Origin: Balneola sp. EhC07
GTDB taxonomy: Bacteria > Bacteroidota > Rhodothermia > Balneolales > Balneolaceae
NCBI RefSeq assembly: GCF_001650905.1
Contig: NZ_LXYG01000001.1
Coordinates: forward strand, 172,432-236,431
Direction of reading: 5' to 3'
DNA length: 64,000 nucleotides
The first letter of the stretch is position 1. Each line of letters starts with the position of its first letter. Positions 34,555 to 44,684 of this stretch are shown here, piece by piece. Both the position numbers and the translations under genes were made by a program. The notes beneath the pieces were generated by a model, which saw only the letters and a program-made list of their open reading frames with translations, made no database searches and was not told where the DNA came from.

Positions 34555-36093
34555 CTATCTGGATCTGAATTTACCTTTAATGATCTCCTGAACTGATTTT
34601 TCATAAATTTTAGATTCTAACCATGATACGATGTCCAAATATAAAAATGGTCTTTTTTGGTAAGGCATTTTATTGATTTCAAGAAGCCTGTTGCGCAGAT
34701 TAAGAAAAGCTTCTTTAGTCTGATCTTGTTTAAGGTTTCCTAAATTCTGTATAAAGTTCAATATTTCTTGTTGAACAAGATTCAGATCATTCATTTTTCG
34801 TAGAAACCGGTATACAGAACGAATCTGATAATCTACCAAAGTTCGGTTCCCCATTTCAAAATGAGCAATCAGATTCAATATTCGGGCAAAGCAATGGATG
34901 TCTTCCCTTAATCTTGAATCCGGATAATTGATGATCTTATTGAGGAAGTGAATAGATTGTTTATTATTTCCGGCTCCAAAATAAAGGCAGGCAATCTTGT
35001 AGTAAAAGATTAAAATCCTGTGTGGGTCTACCTGGTCTGCGAACTTATCCAGTTTTTTAAGTAACTCCGGCACTAGCTGTACACCATCTGTAAAACTACC
35101 ATCAATAAAGTGTACATTTATTTTGGATGTATAGGAATAAATAAAACCGACAGTTTCCAAATTCTCGTCTATACGGCTTGGTGGATTGGCGAGAAATTCG
35201 TCCAGTTTTTCAATTTCCCGAGAGTGCTTTTTTGCGTGTCCAAGTACAAAAAGTGCTTCCAACAAGACATGCATTCCTTTTAAATACCAGATAGGTTCTA
35301 ATGCCAACATTTCAGGGTTATTCCTGAATAACTCAACCCACTTGGTAGCATGTCTGTATTGAAGAAGAAAATCTTGTACGATCAAACTATACCATGCATG
35401 AGATACATTTAAATAATGTTTTCCAAAGAAATCCAGCTTAGAAATATCGATACTATTAATTGATTCAGAGAAAAAAGAGGATATATTTTCAAAGTCTTCT
35501 TTATTACGAACATGTCCGGCTTTGATATAAATACCATATAATCTCAGCGCGAGATTGCTCAAAGCCGTGTATTCTGTCATTGAGTTCAGCGTTACTTGTG
35601 TTTCCACAATAAGTTCATCGGCTCTGTTTTTGAGACTCCTTGTTATATATTGTGATTCGATAATCTTTTCGAAGACCAAAACTTCGTAGCGTAAAGTAGC
35701 CCGATAATGTTGAGTTGCTACTTCTTTTGTTTTTTCAAGGATCTTTAAGCTCTGTTGATAAAGCCCTTTGTTATATAAAATTCGGGCATAATCAAGCTGC
35801 TCGCGAAGTTGAATATCAATATTATGATTTATGTTGATCAACCTTAAACTGGTAAGTATTTGCTTATAAAGATGTGCTTTTAGATTTGATAGTTGACGCT
35901 TATGTATTCCAGTTACCTTTTTAATAATGGCAGCTTCATCATAAGAAGAGGCTTTATCCAGAGCATCAAACAATTTGATAAATTTAGCGCTTTCATTCCC
36001 TGAGCGAGTAGCGTAAATCTTAAACCCTCTTTTCTCCGCTTTAGTAAGTGACTTTATTAGTTGATAAAGATGATCATTTGGTTGGTTAGCCAT
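34555..36093 (-). CDS. TPR-like helical protein of unknown function
   Basis: The 512-residue protein appears wholly alpha-helical with degenerate TPR-like pairs (for example LYNKGLYQQSLKILEKTKEV and KIACLYFGAGNNKQSIHFL). There is no signal peptide or transmembrane helix. The N-terminus is basic (KSLTKAEKRGFKIY). I do not recognise a function. It ends about 110 bases before the ilv-thr leader peptide on the same strand, and starts about 200 bases from the divergent leuA. Co-transcription with the ilv-thr leader is possible but not shown. Confidence 0.75.
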   Translation of the reverse strand: MANQPNDHLYQLIKSLTKAEKRGFKIYATRSGNESAKFIKLFDALDKASSYDEAAIIKKVTGIHKRQLSNLKAHLYKQILTSLRLININHNIDIQLREQLDYARILYNKGLYQQSLKILEKTKEVATQHYRATLRYEVLVFEKIIESQYITRSLKNRADELIVETQVTLNSMTEYTALSNLALRLYGIYIKAGHVRNKEDFENISSFFSESINSIDISKLDFFGKHYLNVSHAWYSLIVQDFLLQYRHATKWVELFRNNPEMLALEPIWYLKGMHVLLEALFVLGHAKKHSREIEKLDEFLANPPSRIDENLETVGFIYSYTSKINVHFIDGSFTDGVQLVPELLKKLDKFADQVDPHRILIFYYKIACLYFGAGNNKQSIHFLNKIINYPDSRLREDIHCFARILNLIAHFEMGNRTLVDYQIRSVYRFLRKMNDLNLVQQEILNFIQNLGNLKQDQTKEAFLNLRNRLLEINKMPYQKRPFLYLDIVSWLESKIYEKSVQEIIKGKFRSR

Positions 36094-36233
36094 TGTAAAA
36101 AAGCAAATCTAAAATAACAATTAAGTAATTGTTAAAATTAATTTTAATTATATCAAATATTTTCTTGGGTGTCGTAATTAATCATAAATCTTGTTTTTTA
36201 AGATTACAAGGAGAAGGTAATTTCTGCGCATAA

Positions 36234-36272
36234 ATGAACCATCAACGACAACGCGTTAGAATATTTAGTTAA
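36234..36272 (+). CDS. Possible 12-residue upstream peptide before leuA
   Basis: A short frame [12 protein letters not shown] with a TAA stop lies 19 bases before leuA; an AAGGAGAAGG stretch precedes it at 36208-36217. It has no Leu codons, so it is not a classical leucine leader, and the purine-rich site is rather far (about 16 bases) from the ATG. It may be chance. No terminator hairpin was seen between it and leuA. Confidence 0.25.
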   Translation: MNHQRQRVRIFS

Positions 36273-36291
36273 GTTAGAAATCCCAAGTATA

Positions 36292-37458
36292 ATGCCAAAC
36301 AAGCGAATACAAATTTTTGATACCACACTAAGAGACGGTGAGCAAGTACCGGGATGTCAACTAAACACAAAGGAAAAAATTGAAATAGCTTTAGCTCTGG
36401 AAGCTCTTGGCGTTGATGTAATGGAAGTTGGGTTTCCTATATCCAGCCCCGGAGACTTTAAATCAGTTCAGGAAATATCCAAGGTTATTAAGAATACAAG
36501 GGTATGTGCATTATCAAGAGCTGTTAAAAACGATATAAAAGTCGCCGCTGAAGCAATTGAAGATGCAAAAAATAGCAGGATCCATACCGGTATCGGTACT
36601 TCAGACAGTCATGTGTTTGATAAACTAAGAACTACCAGAGAAAAGGTAGTAGAGCGGGGAGTGGCCGCAGTAAAATATGCCAAGACTTTTGTAGAAGATG
36701 TTGAATTCTATGCGGAAGATGCCGGTAGAACTGAAAACGAATTCCTTGCTATTATTTTGGAAGAAGTTATTAAAGCCGGAGCAACAGTTCTGAATATTCC
36801 TGATACAACCGGGTATTGTATGCCGTGGGTGTATGGTGAAAAAATCAAATATCTATATGAGAATGTAAAAGGCATTCAGAATGTGACTATTTCTACTCAC
36901 TGTCACAATGATCTTGGTCTGGCAACAGCAAACTCTATATCGGGAGTAGTGAACGGTGCAACTCAGGTAGAATGTACAATGAATGGTATTGGAGAGAGAG
37001 CCGGTAATGCTTCATTAGAAGAAGTTGTAATGATACTAAGACAACAAAAAAGCTTAGAATATGACACAGGTATCAATACAAGATGTTTGAAATCTGTAAG
37101 CGAATTGGTTTCCGAAAAGATGAAAATGCCGGTTCAGGCTAATAAAGCAATTGTTGGGGCTAATGCGTTTGCGCACTCCTCAGGAATTCATCAGGATGGT
37201 GTAATAAAGAACAGAGAAACTTACGAAATTATTGATCCTCTGGAAGTGGGCGTAAGCGAATCTTCTATTGTTCTTACAGCCCGAAGTGGAAGAGCTGCTC
37301 TTAAATTCCGGGGAAAGAGACTGGGTTTTGAAGTAAGCAAAAATGAATTGGAAGAACATTACAAAAGATTTTTATCTATCGCAGACACTAAAAAAGTAGT
37401 AACTGATAAGGATCTGATACAGTTATTCTCTCAAACCTCTGATTCTCTAACAGGTTAA
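36292..37458 (+). CDS. leuA: 2-Isopropylmalate synthase, short form lacking the regulatory domain
   Basis: First committed step to leucine: condenses acetyl-CoA and 2-oxoisovalerate. The catalytic TIM barrel begins [14 protein letters not shown] and has the metal motif [10 protein letters not shown] and [14 protein letters not shown], followed by the connecting subdomains. At 388 residues it ends where the roughly 120-residue C-terminal LeuA regulatory domain would begin, so it should lack ordinary leucine feedback. It heads leuA-leuC-leuD-leuB. Homocitrate or citramalate synthase are less likely because of the operon. Confidence 0.9.
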   Translation: MPNKRIQIFDTTLRDGEQVPGCQLNTKEKIEIALALEALGVDVMEVGFPISSPGDFKSVQEISKVIKNTRVCALSRAVKNDIKVAAEAIEDAKNSRIHTGIGTSDSHVFDKLRTTREKVVERGVAAVKYAKTFVEDVEFYAEDAGRTENEFLAIILEEVIKAGATVLNIPDTTGYCMPWVYGEKIKYLYENVKGIQNVTISTHCHNDLGLATANSISGVVNGATQVECTMNGIGERAGNASLEEVVMILRQQKSLEYDTGINTRCLKSVSELVSEKMKMPVQANKAIVGANAFAHSSGIHQDGVIKNRETYEIIDPLEVGVSESSIVLTARSGRAALKFRGKRLGFEVSKNELEEHYKRFLSIADTKKVVTDKDLIQLFSQTSDSLTG

Positions 37459-37466
37459 AATATATT

Positions 37467-38864
37467 ATGGGAAAAACCCTTTTCGAGAAAGTTTGGGAGA
37501 GTCATATAGTTGATTCTATAGAAAATGAGCAGGAAATATTATACATAGATCGACATTTTATCCATGAAGTCACAAGCCCTCAGGCATTTGAAGGAATAAG
37601 ACGAAGAGGCATCGGTCTATTCAGAAAAAATAAAATTGTAGCAACTGCAGACCACAACGTACCTACCAAAGATCAACATCTTCCTATCAAAGAAGTTCTT
37701 TCTAAACTTCAGGTTGATACACTTATCCAGAATTGCAAAGAATTTGGCATTGATCTTTATGGACTTGGACATCCTTATCAAGGAATAGTTCATGTAATTG
37801 GCCCAGAATTGGGAATTACAAAACCGGGAATGACGATAGTTTGTGGCGATAGCCATACATCCACTCATGGAGCTTTTGGGGCGATTGCTTTTGGAATTGG
37901 CACCTCTCAGGTTGAACAAGTGATGGCGACTCAATGTTTATTGTTAGAGCGACCCAAAACAATGCGAATCACTATTAATGGAGAGCTTCAAAGGGGCGTT
38001 TCTTCAAAAGATATCATTCTGTATATCATTTCAAAATTGAGCACAGCAGGTGGTACAGGCCATTTTGTGGAGTATGCGGGGTCTGCGATTTCTTCATTAT
38101 CTATGGAAGCAAGGATGACCATTTGTAACATGAGTATTGAAATGGGGGCTCGGGGAGGAATGATTGCTCCCGATGAAACTACTTTTGAATATATCAGAGG
38201 GAGAGAGTTCGCTCCTGATGGGGCTGCATTAGAAGAAGCGATCAATTACTGGAAAACTTTGTATTCAGATGAAGACGCATATTTTGATAAAGAGTACACG
38301 TTTAAAGCTGAAAGAATTCCGACTATGATCACATATGGAACCAATCCCGGAATGGGGATCGGTATCGATGAGACAATTCCTGATAATGATTCGGACTCTT
38401 TTAAAAAGTCATTGAAATATATGAATCTGGAGGCCGGTTCTTCATTGTTAAACAAAAAGATTGACCATGTATTTATCGGTAGTTGCACCAATAGTAGAAT
38501 TGAAGACCTGCGAGTTGTGGCAGAGTATGTAAAAGGAAAGCGAAAAGCGGATCATATGAAAGTTATGATCGTACCAGGATCCAAACAGGTTGAGAAACAA
38601 GCACGTGAAGAAGGAATTCATCAGGTGCTGGCAGATGCCGGTTTTGAACTTCGTGAGCCGGGGTGTTCAGCTTGTTTAGGTATGAATGAAGATAAAATAC
38701 CTGATGGTGAATATTGCGTTTCCACATCAAACAGAAACTTTGAAGGCAGACAAGGTCCCGGAGCGAGAACAATGTTAGTAAGCCCTTTAACAGCTGCAAT
38801 AATAGCTATTGAAGGTAAAATCGTAGACACCAGAAATTATGTAAATAAGGTCGCAACGGCATAA
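37467..38864 (+). CDS. leuC: 3-Isopropylmalate dehydratase large subunit
   Basis: Aconitase-family iron-sulfur subunit of 465 residues. Motifs: [13 protein letters not shown] (about 129-141) and the cluster cysteines in [12 protein letters not shown] and [10 protein letters not shown]. It isomerises 2- to 3-isopropylmalate with LeuD. It follows leuA by 8 bases and shares the base at 38864 with leuD. Confidence 0.96.
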   Translation: MGKTLFEKVWESHIVDSIENEQEILYIDRHFIHEVTSPQAFEGIRRRGIGLFRKNKIVATADHNVPTKDQHLPIKEVLSKLQVDTLIQNCKEFGIDLYGLGHPYQGIVHVIGPELGITKPGMTIVCGDSHTSTHGAFGAIAFGIGTSQVEQVMATQCLLLERPKTMRITINGELQRGVSSKDIILYIISKLSTAGGTGHFVEYAGSAISSLSMEARMTICNMSIEMGARGGMIAPDETTFEYIRGREFAPDGAALEEAINYWKTLYSDEDAYFDKEYTFKAERIPTMITYGTNPGMGIGIDETIPDNDSDSFKKSLKYMNLEAGSSLLNKKIDHVFIGSCTNSRIEDLRVVAEYVKGKRKADHMKVMIVPGSKQVEKQAREEGIHQVLADAGFELREPGCSACLGMNEDKIPDGEYCVSTSNRNFEGRQGPGARTMLVSPLTAAIIAIEGKIVDTRNYVNKVATA

Positions 38865-39457
38865 TGGAAAAATTTAAAACTCTTAACAGTACAGTTATAC
38901 CACTTGCAAACGAAGACATTGATACAGATCAGATCATACCGGCAAGATTCCTTAAATCTACAACACGAGAAGGGTTTGGGAAAAACTTATTCAGAGATTG
39001 GAGATATGATTCACAAGGTGATCTGAAAGAAGATTTTATACTAAACGATCCATCTTATTCCGGAAGCATTTTGGTGGCAGGCAAGAATTTTGGTTGTGGA
39101 TCAAGTAGGGAACATGCAGCATGGGCTCTTTACGATTCTGGTTTCAGAGCTGTAGTATCTAGTTATTTCGCCGATATTTTTAAAGGGAACGCTCTTAACA
39201 ATGGTCTTTTACCTGTACAGGTAAGCGATGCTTTTTTAGAAACTATTTTTGAATTGGTTAAACAAGACAAGAATATAACGCTAAAAATTGAATTGATAGA
39301 TCAGCAGATTTCGATTCCAGGAACAAACCATAAAGAGAAATTCAAAATCAACGCTAATAAAAAATCCTGCTTGTTAAATGGATATGATGATATAGACTAT
39401 TTGATAAGTAAGAAAAGTCAGATCGAACAATTTGAACAAACACACAAAGAATTTTGA
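38864..39457 (+). CDS. leuD: 3-Isopropylmalate dehydratase small subunit
   Basis: The 197-residue swivel subunit shows [12 protein letters not shown] and the substrate loop [15 protein letters not shown], both standard. It partners LeuC and is translationally coupled to it (1-base overlap). Confidence 0.96.
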   Translation: MEKFKTLNSTVIPLANEDIDTDQIIPARFLKSTTREGFGKNLFRDWRYDSQGDLKEDFILNDPSYSGSILVAGKNFGCGSSREHAAWALYDSGFRAVVSSYFADIFKGNALNNGLLPVQVSDAFLETIFELVKQDKNITLKIELIDQQISIPGTNHKEKFKINANKKSCLLNGYDDIDYLISKKSQIEQFEQTHKEF

Positions 39458-39459
39458 GA

Positions 39460-40575
39460 ATGAAGAAAAAGATAGCTGTTCTACCCGGTGACGGGATCGG
39501 CCCCGAAGTAATTAAACAAGCTAAAAAAGTGCTTGACGGAGTTGCTTTGAAATTTGATCACGAATTTGAATATGAGTATGCCCTTGTTGGTGCTGATGCG
39601 ATTAACAAAACCGGTAGCCCTTTACCTGAAAACACGATCGAAATTTGCAGACAAGCAGATGCTGTCCTTTTTGGTGCAATAGGAGATCCTTCTTACGATA
39701 ACGATCCAAAAGCAAAGGTGAGACCTGAACAGGGGCTATTACAACTAAGAAAGAGCTTAGGACTTTATGCAAATATTCGTCCCGTAAAATTATTTGATTC
39801 ATTAGCCGATCGTTCTCCTTTAAAAGAAGAGCGCATAACAGGAACAGATCTGATTGTGTACCGTGAATTGACCGGCGGAATATATTTTGGAGAAAAGGGA
39901 AGAAGTAAAGAAGGAACATCTGCATATGATGTATGCGAATACAGTGTAAATGAAATTGTGAGAGTTGCAGTTATGGCTTTTGATGCTGCAATGAGACGAC
40001 GCAAGAAATTAACATTGGTTGATAAAGCAAATGTATTGGAAACATCCAGGTTATGGAGAGAAACAGTTCAGGATTTATCAAAAAACTACCCTGAAGTAGA
40101 AGTTGAGTATTTATATGTAGATAATGCTGCTATGCAGATAATCCAAAGACCTAATCAATTCGATGTGATTTTAACGGAGAATATGTTCGGCGATATTATT
40201 TCCGATGAAGCAAGTGTGATAACAGGTTCAATAGGTTTGTTGTCTTCCGCTTCGGTAGGTGATCAAACTTCGTTATTTGAACCTATTCATGGTAGTTATC
40301 CTGAAGCTGCTGGCAAAGATATCGCAAACCCCATTGCAACCATTTTGTCGGTAGCACTGATGTTGGAAAGTTTTGAATTATACCGGGAGGCAAATGCAAT
40401 CAGAAATGCTGTAAACAGATCTATTTCTCAAGGCCTTGTTACACCTGATTTGGATCCTATCAGCCATGTTACTTGTTCTAAAGCCGGGGATGTAATTAGT
40501 TTGCTGATTGAAGCAGACGAACCTAGAGAAGTAAATTTCGAAAATATGTTTGAAGGTAGTTTACCGGTAATTTAA
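39460..40575 (+). CDS. leuB: 3-Isopropylmalate dehydrogenase
   Basis: NAD+-dependent oxidative decarboxylase giving 2-oxoisocaproate. It starts KKKIAVLPGDGIGPEV and contains VDKANVLETSRLWR and the metal/NAD region ENMFGDIISDEAS with HGSYPEAAGKDIANP. The ATG at 39460, 2 bases after the leuD stop, is preferred to an in-frame TTG at 39454. Last gene of the leu operon. Confidence 0.95.
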   Translation: MKKKIAVLPGDGIGPEVIKQAKKVLDGVALKFDHEFEYEYALVGADAINKTGSPLPENTIEICRQADAVLFGAIGDPSYDNDPKAKVRPEQGLLQLRKSLGLYANIRPVKLFDSLADRSPLKEERITGTDLIVYRELTGGIYFGEKGRSKEGTSAYDVCEYSVNEIVRVAVMAFDAAMRRRKKLTLVDKANVLETSRLWRETVQDLSKNYPEVEVEYLYVDNAAMQIIQRPNQFDVILTENMFGDIISDEASVITGSIGLLSSASVGDQTSLFEPIHGSYPEAAGKDIANPIATILSVALMLESFELYREANAIRNAVNRSISQGLVTPDLDPISHVTCSKAGDVISLLIEADEPREVNFENMFEGSLPVI

Positions 40576-40595
40576 CTTCAAAAAGTTTAAACAAA

Positions 40596-41564
40596 CTAAT
40601 TTGATGCAAGGTTTTCGAAATACCAAAATCCATCAATAATATCTAAATAAACACCGTCAAAACCTGCATTTAAAATCATCTGGGTATAAGAGCTACTCTC
40701 GCCGTAGATGATTTTTTTCCAGTCTTGATTCCAGTATTTCACTTTAAAATTACCGGGCCAGTCTGGGTTTTCGGAATCGATCCAACTTAATTCTTTTTTA
40801 TCCCAGCTTTCATCCCAGTAGAATCGGTAATCTTCAGCTTCTCCAATACTCATATAACTGATAAGGAGTCGCTTTCCGCCGTCGCTTTTCGTTCTTATCT
40901 GATCCAGATCTTCTTTGGTAAATATTTTACCCCAGAAAAAAGCATCCATAATAAATACATCAAAATTTGTATCAGAAAGGGAAGAAAGCAATTCTTCTTT
41001 TGAATCATAGTTTTCATAATTCAATAAGTAAAGAAAATTCCGGGCATCAGAAAGGGTTTTTATATCTCTGCTATTTTCATTTTTCAAAAACTCAGATGGT
41101 TCAGGTATATAAGTCAGTTCACGCTCAGGCGCAGAAAAAGAGATGAACCCATTCAAAGAATTTCGCTCATAAGAACGTTTAATTTTTTGATCCTCATCGG
41201 TATAGTCTGTAACAAGTACAGTTTTGCCTTCACCTTTACCTGTTCTCAGTAACTGAAGCAGATATTCTCTGCTGTCGGTTGGGGTGATCGTATTATCACC
41301 ATAATAGCCAAAGATCAGGCTTTCCTGCCCTAATCCATCTACGGCAGAGAGGTAATCTTGAGCAATGCTACTGTCGTTCTTAAGAATTAATTCATGACCA
41401 TTTTGAGGGATTACAATAAAATCGGAGTCCTGCTCTCTGGCAAACTCTGCTATTTCAATAACAAAGTTTCTCATCTCTTCGCGGTAGTCTATTTTCTCTT
41501 TAGGAGAAGATGATGCACAACTAAGGAATACAACTAAAAAAAATAGATAGAAAAATAGCTTCAT
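40596..41564 (-). CDS. GH114/TM1410-like lipoprotein (possible polysaccharide hydrolase)
   Basis: An N-terminal lipoprotein signal with lipobox LSCA (Cys about residue 16 from ATG 41564) points to a membrane-anchored periplasmic or surface protein. The C-terminal part has the TIM-barrel signatures LLISYMSIGEAEDYRFYW and NAGFDGVYLDIIDGF of the TM1410/endo-alpha-1,4-polygalactosaminidase (GH114) family, with acidic residues at the expected strand ends. An in-frame ATG at 41594 would put ten residues before the signal and is less likely. Substrate unknown. It converges on leuB. Confidence 0.8.
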   Translation of the reverse strand: MKLFFYLFFLVVFLSCASSSPKEKIDYREEMRNFVIEIAEFAREQDSDFIVIPQNGHELILKNDSSIAQDYLSAVDGLGQESLIFGYYGDNTITPTDSREYLLQLLRTGKGEGKTVLVTDYTDEDQKIKRSYERNSLNGFISFSAPERELTYIPEPSEFLKNENSRDIKTLSDARNFLYLLNYENYDSKEELLSSLSDTNFDVFIMDAFFWGKIFTKEDLDQIRTKSDGGKRLLISYMSIGEAEDYRFYWDESWDKKELSWIDSENPDWPGNFKVKYWNQDWKKIIYGESSSYTQMILNAGFDGVYLDIIDGFWYFENLASN

Positions 41565-41625
41565 GTTTTTATTTGATGAACAGAATGATATCAATACTTT
41601 TGGGAAAAGAAATTGAGGTTTAAAA

Positions 41626-43566
41626 TTGCAGTACCAATTTAATCAGGCATTAGAACATTTAAAAGAGTTTTGGGGATATGAATCGTTCCGGGAAGGGCAG
41701 GACCTTGCAATAAATTCTGTTTTCTCCGGAAAGGATACTTTAGTGCTTTTCCCAACCGGCGGAGGTAAATCTCTTTGTTATCAGGTTCCTGCAACTGTAT
41801 TTGAAGGAATGACCTTGGTTATTTCACCCCTTGTAGCTTTAATGCAGGATCAGGTTCAGCAATTAAATGATCAGGGTATTTCAGCAACATTCATAAATAA
41901 TACAATTCCATTTTATGAAGTTGAACAACGATTGGTTAATGCCAGAAATGGAATGTATAAACTACTGTATTGTGCACCTGAGAGGCTTGGAACGGAACTC
42001 TTTCAAAACGAACTGCATAACCTTAATATTGATCTTGTTGCTGTAGATGAAGCACACTGTATATCTGAATGGGGACATGATTTTCGTCCCGCTTACAGAG
42101 ATATAAAAACAAATCTGGAATCAATTTCGGATTCTGCTTCCTGGATCGCTTTAACCGCTACGGCTACTCCGGAAGTTCGGAAGGATATCCTTGAGAATCT
42201 GAGCTTCAATCAACCCGAAGTAGTATCGCTAGGTTTTAAACGTCCGAATTTAAAATGGTGGGTAGTTGAAACTGAAAAGAAGAGAGAGAAACTGATAGAA
42301 GGTGTTACCAGAGCTTCTAAAAAGGGAGATGGTTTGATCTATGGAGGAACAAGAAAGAACTGTGAATATTGGGCGGATTTTTTTACCAAAAAAGGGATAA
42401 ATACAGAAGCCTATCATGCTGGCATAGAAAGTGAAACCCGAAAGAACATTCAAACTCGTTGGATAAAGGGAGAAACGCCACTGGTTGTTGCAACAAATGC
42501 TTTTGGGATGGGAATAGATAAACCTGATTGCCGTTATGTAATTCATGAGTCTATGCCGTATTCTATTGAGGCTTACTATCAGGAAGCAGGGAGGGCAGGA
42601 AGAGATGGAAAGGAGGCATATCCGATCTTGTATTATAAATCTTCTGATTATTCAGGAGCAAAAAACAGAATTGTTCAAAATTACCCAAAGAGAGAACAAT
42701 TAGAAAAAGTGTATCAAACATTGTGTGACAGCTTTGAGCTTGCAGAAGGAGCAATTATGTTGGATGCTTCAGAACTGGAACTAAAGGCACTTCAAAAGAG
42801 GTCAAAAGAATCATTCAGTATTATAAGAACCTCTCTAAGACTTTTGGAACAATTCGGCATTATTTCCTGGATTCAGGATGTTAAACCTGCCTTTTCTATT
42901 CAATTTACTTTGAGCCAGGAAATGCTTCAAAAATTTAAAGAGCGATGTAATAATCCTGATAAAGCTGAATTCGTAGATAAGTTAGAAAGGACTTTAAATA
43001 GCCAGGCATTTTACGATATGATAGAGACAGATGAAGAAACTCTGTTATCAGCTTTAGATATCAACAGGAACGGTCTTATTAAGGCGCTGAATGTATTAAT
43101 GCAGAACGATCATGTTTTGATCTTTACGCTGGTAGAGGAAAGAGATTTAGTAAAAATTCTGGAACCCCGATCATCAAGGCTACCCATAAGTAAACATGAA
43201 GTGGAGCAACATCGGGACGTATTACTGATGAAGTTAGACAAAATGAATAGCTTCATTAACTCAGATACATGTAGAGAAGTTTTTCTAAGAAATTACTTTG
43301 GAGATACTAAAAACGAACCATGCGGACATTGCGATAACTGTCTGAAAAGTAATTTAAATGTAGCTAAGAACACTTTCGATAAGCAATTGATCACGGATGT
43401 AATAGAATTGCTTAAAAACGAAGATGAATCATTGATCAGTATTGCTTCAAAACTTTCCATCAATCAAAATGCAGCAAAGCAAATCCTTTCTTATTTAGTA
43501 AAGGAGAATGTAATTGAAGTAAGTAGAGAAGACTTGAATCATTACTCTTTAACAGAGCCTTCCTGA
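41626..43566 (+). CDS. recQ: RecQ-family ATP-dependent DNA helicase
   Basis: The 646-residue 3'-5' helicase has Walker A FPTGGGKSLCYQVPA, DEAHCISEWGHDFRPAY (motif II), ATNAFGMGIDKPDCRYV and QEAGRAGRDG (motifs V-VI), then a zinc-binding subdomain ending CGHCDNC and a short RQC-like tail. No HRDC domain is evident. The start is a TTG at 41626. The end overlaps the convergent lipoprotein gene by 25 bases. The family often has paralogues, so the symbol is tentative. Confidence 0.92.
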   Translation: MQYQFNQALEHLKEFWGYESFREGQDLAINSVFSGKDTLVLFPTGGGKSLCYQVPATVFEGMTLVISPLVALMQDQVQQLNDQGISATFINNTIPFYEVEQRLVNARNGMYKLLYCAPERLGTELFQNELHNLNIDLVAVDEAHCISEWGHDFRPAYRDIKTNLESISDSASWIALTATATPEVRKDILENLSFNQPEVVSLGFKRPNLKWWVVETEKKREKLIEGVTRASKKGDGLIYGGTRKNCEYWADFFTKKGINTEAYHAGIESETRKNIQTRWIKGETPLVVATNAFGMGIDKPDCRYVIHESMPYSIEAYYQEAGRAGRDGKEAYPILYYKSSDYSGAKNRIVQNYPKREQLEKVYQTLCDSFELAEGAIMLDASELELKALQKRSKESFSIIRTSLRLLEQFGIISWIQDVKPAFSIQFTLSQEMLQKFKERCNNPDKAEFVDKLERTLNSQAFYDMIETDEETLLSALDINRNGLIKALNVLMQNDHVLIFTLVEERDLVKILEPRSSRLPISKHEVEQHRDVLLMKLDKMNSFINSDTCREVFLRNYFGDTKNEPCGHCDNCLKSNLNVAKNTFDKQLITDVIELLKNEDESLISIASKLSINQNAAKQILSYLVKENVIEVSREDLNHYSLTEPS

Positions 43567-43916
43567 GTTGTAAGCGAGTCTAATTTTTCAAGTGCTATTA
43601 GATTTCTCTCGATCTTTTTTATGACGGAATCAGCACGAACTTGCTGTTCTATAATTTGGCTTTGGTAGTATTTATGACTGCTCAAAAAAACATCTTTGTC
43701 TGAGTTATATTTTTTAAAGATCTCCTCATGCAGAGAATCAACAACTGAGCCTTTAGCGCCTCGATCCTGATACACGCTAAGTAATTCTAATTCGTAGAAA
43801 AGATCCAGATACAACTCTTCAGCCATTAAGTTATCCGGCTTCTGAATAGGACGATCATTATTGCAATTAAAAAGAATAAAGCTCCCTACGAAAAGAATTA
43901 TCACATTTCTCAACAT
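43542..43916 (-). CDS. Small lipoprotein, DUF4296-like
   Basis: The 124-residue protein has a signal with lipobox ILFNC (Cys about 18) and a helical body with KPDNLMAEELYLDLFYELEL followed by a long charged helix, resembling the DUF4296 family of Bacteroidota lipoproteins. Function unknown. It starts just after the SDR gene stop on the same strand (no gap), so it is probably co-transcribed. Confidence 0.68.
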   Translation of the reverse strand: MLRNVIILFVGSFILFNCNNDRPIQKPDNLMAEELYLDLFYELELLSVYQDRGAKGSVVDSLHEEIFKKYNSDKDVFLSSHKYYQSQIIEQQVRADSVIKKIERNLIALEKLDSLTTQEGSVKE

Positions 43917-44633
43917 CTACCCGGGATTCTTTGGGTTGAGTGGACGCATTATAATTTCGTTTATTAAAAAATTATCCGGTGTTTCTAAAACATGGATCAA
44001 TGTGTCAGAAACGTCAGACGCTTGCATCATATTCGGATGCTGATCAACTTCATCAATGGCATCAAAGAAGTTAGTGGCAATAGAGCCCGGAAAGAAGCAG
44101 GATACTTTGATCCCGTCATATCTGAGTTCTTTGAAGAGAGCGTCGCTGAATCCTCTTAATCCATATTTTGTGGCGTTATAAGCAGAAATTTGAGGGTTTC
44201 CCATCAATCCGGCTATGGAAGAAATATTCACAATATGGCAAATATTTTCATTTTGCTTCATTAAAGGAACGACCAATCGTGTTAGATAGAAAATTCCGGA
44301 AAGATTTACATTCAGCATCTTATCCCACTCAGAAATTTTTAAATCATCCACGTTTGCAAAATATCCAAGTCCGGCGTTGTTAATTAAAATGTCCGGAGAA
44401 TGGTCATCAGAAAATGTTTCCTCTACCCAGGTTTCCAGGCTTTCACTATCGGTGATATCCTGCTGAACTGGGACAAAATTATTCCCTAGTTTTTCTCTGA
44501 TACTGTTGAGCTTATCGATACTTCTGGCTAAGCCATAAACTTTAGCTCCTTTTTTAACAAGGTCTTTTGAAAATTCTGCACCAATTCCGCTACTTGCTCC
44601 GGTAACTATCGCAATCTTTGATTTTAAATTCAT
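43917..44633 (-). CDS. Short-chain dehydrogenase/reductase
   Basis: Rossmann-fold oxidoreductase of 238 residues with TGASSGIG (12-19), NNAG, catalytic Ser in NISSIAG and YNATK (Tyr, Lys). NAD(P)-dependent; substrate unknown. It abuts the DUF4296-like gene and is divergent from coaX. Confidence 0.92.
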   Translation of the reverse strand: MNLKSKIAIVTGASSGIGAEFSKDLVKKGAKVYGLARSIDKLNSIREKLGNNFVPVQQDITDSESLETWVEETFSDDHSPDILINNAGLGYFANVDDLKISEWDKMLNVNLSGIFYLTRLVVPLMKQNENICHIVNISSIAGLMGNPQISAYNATKYGLRGFSDALFKELRYDGIKVSCFFPGSIATNFFDAIDEVDQHPNMMQASDVSDTLIHVLETPDNFLINEIIMRPLNPKNPG

Positions 44634-44684
44634 ACTATCGTTTAGATTGATTATTCTCTTATGTCTTTAATGTAATACAAATTC

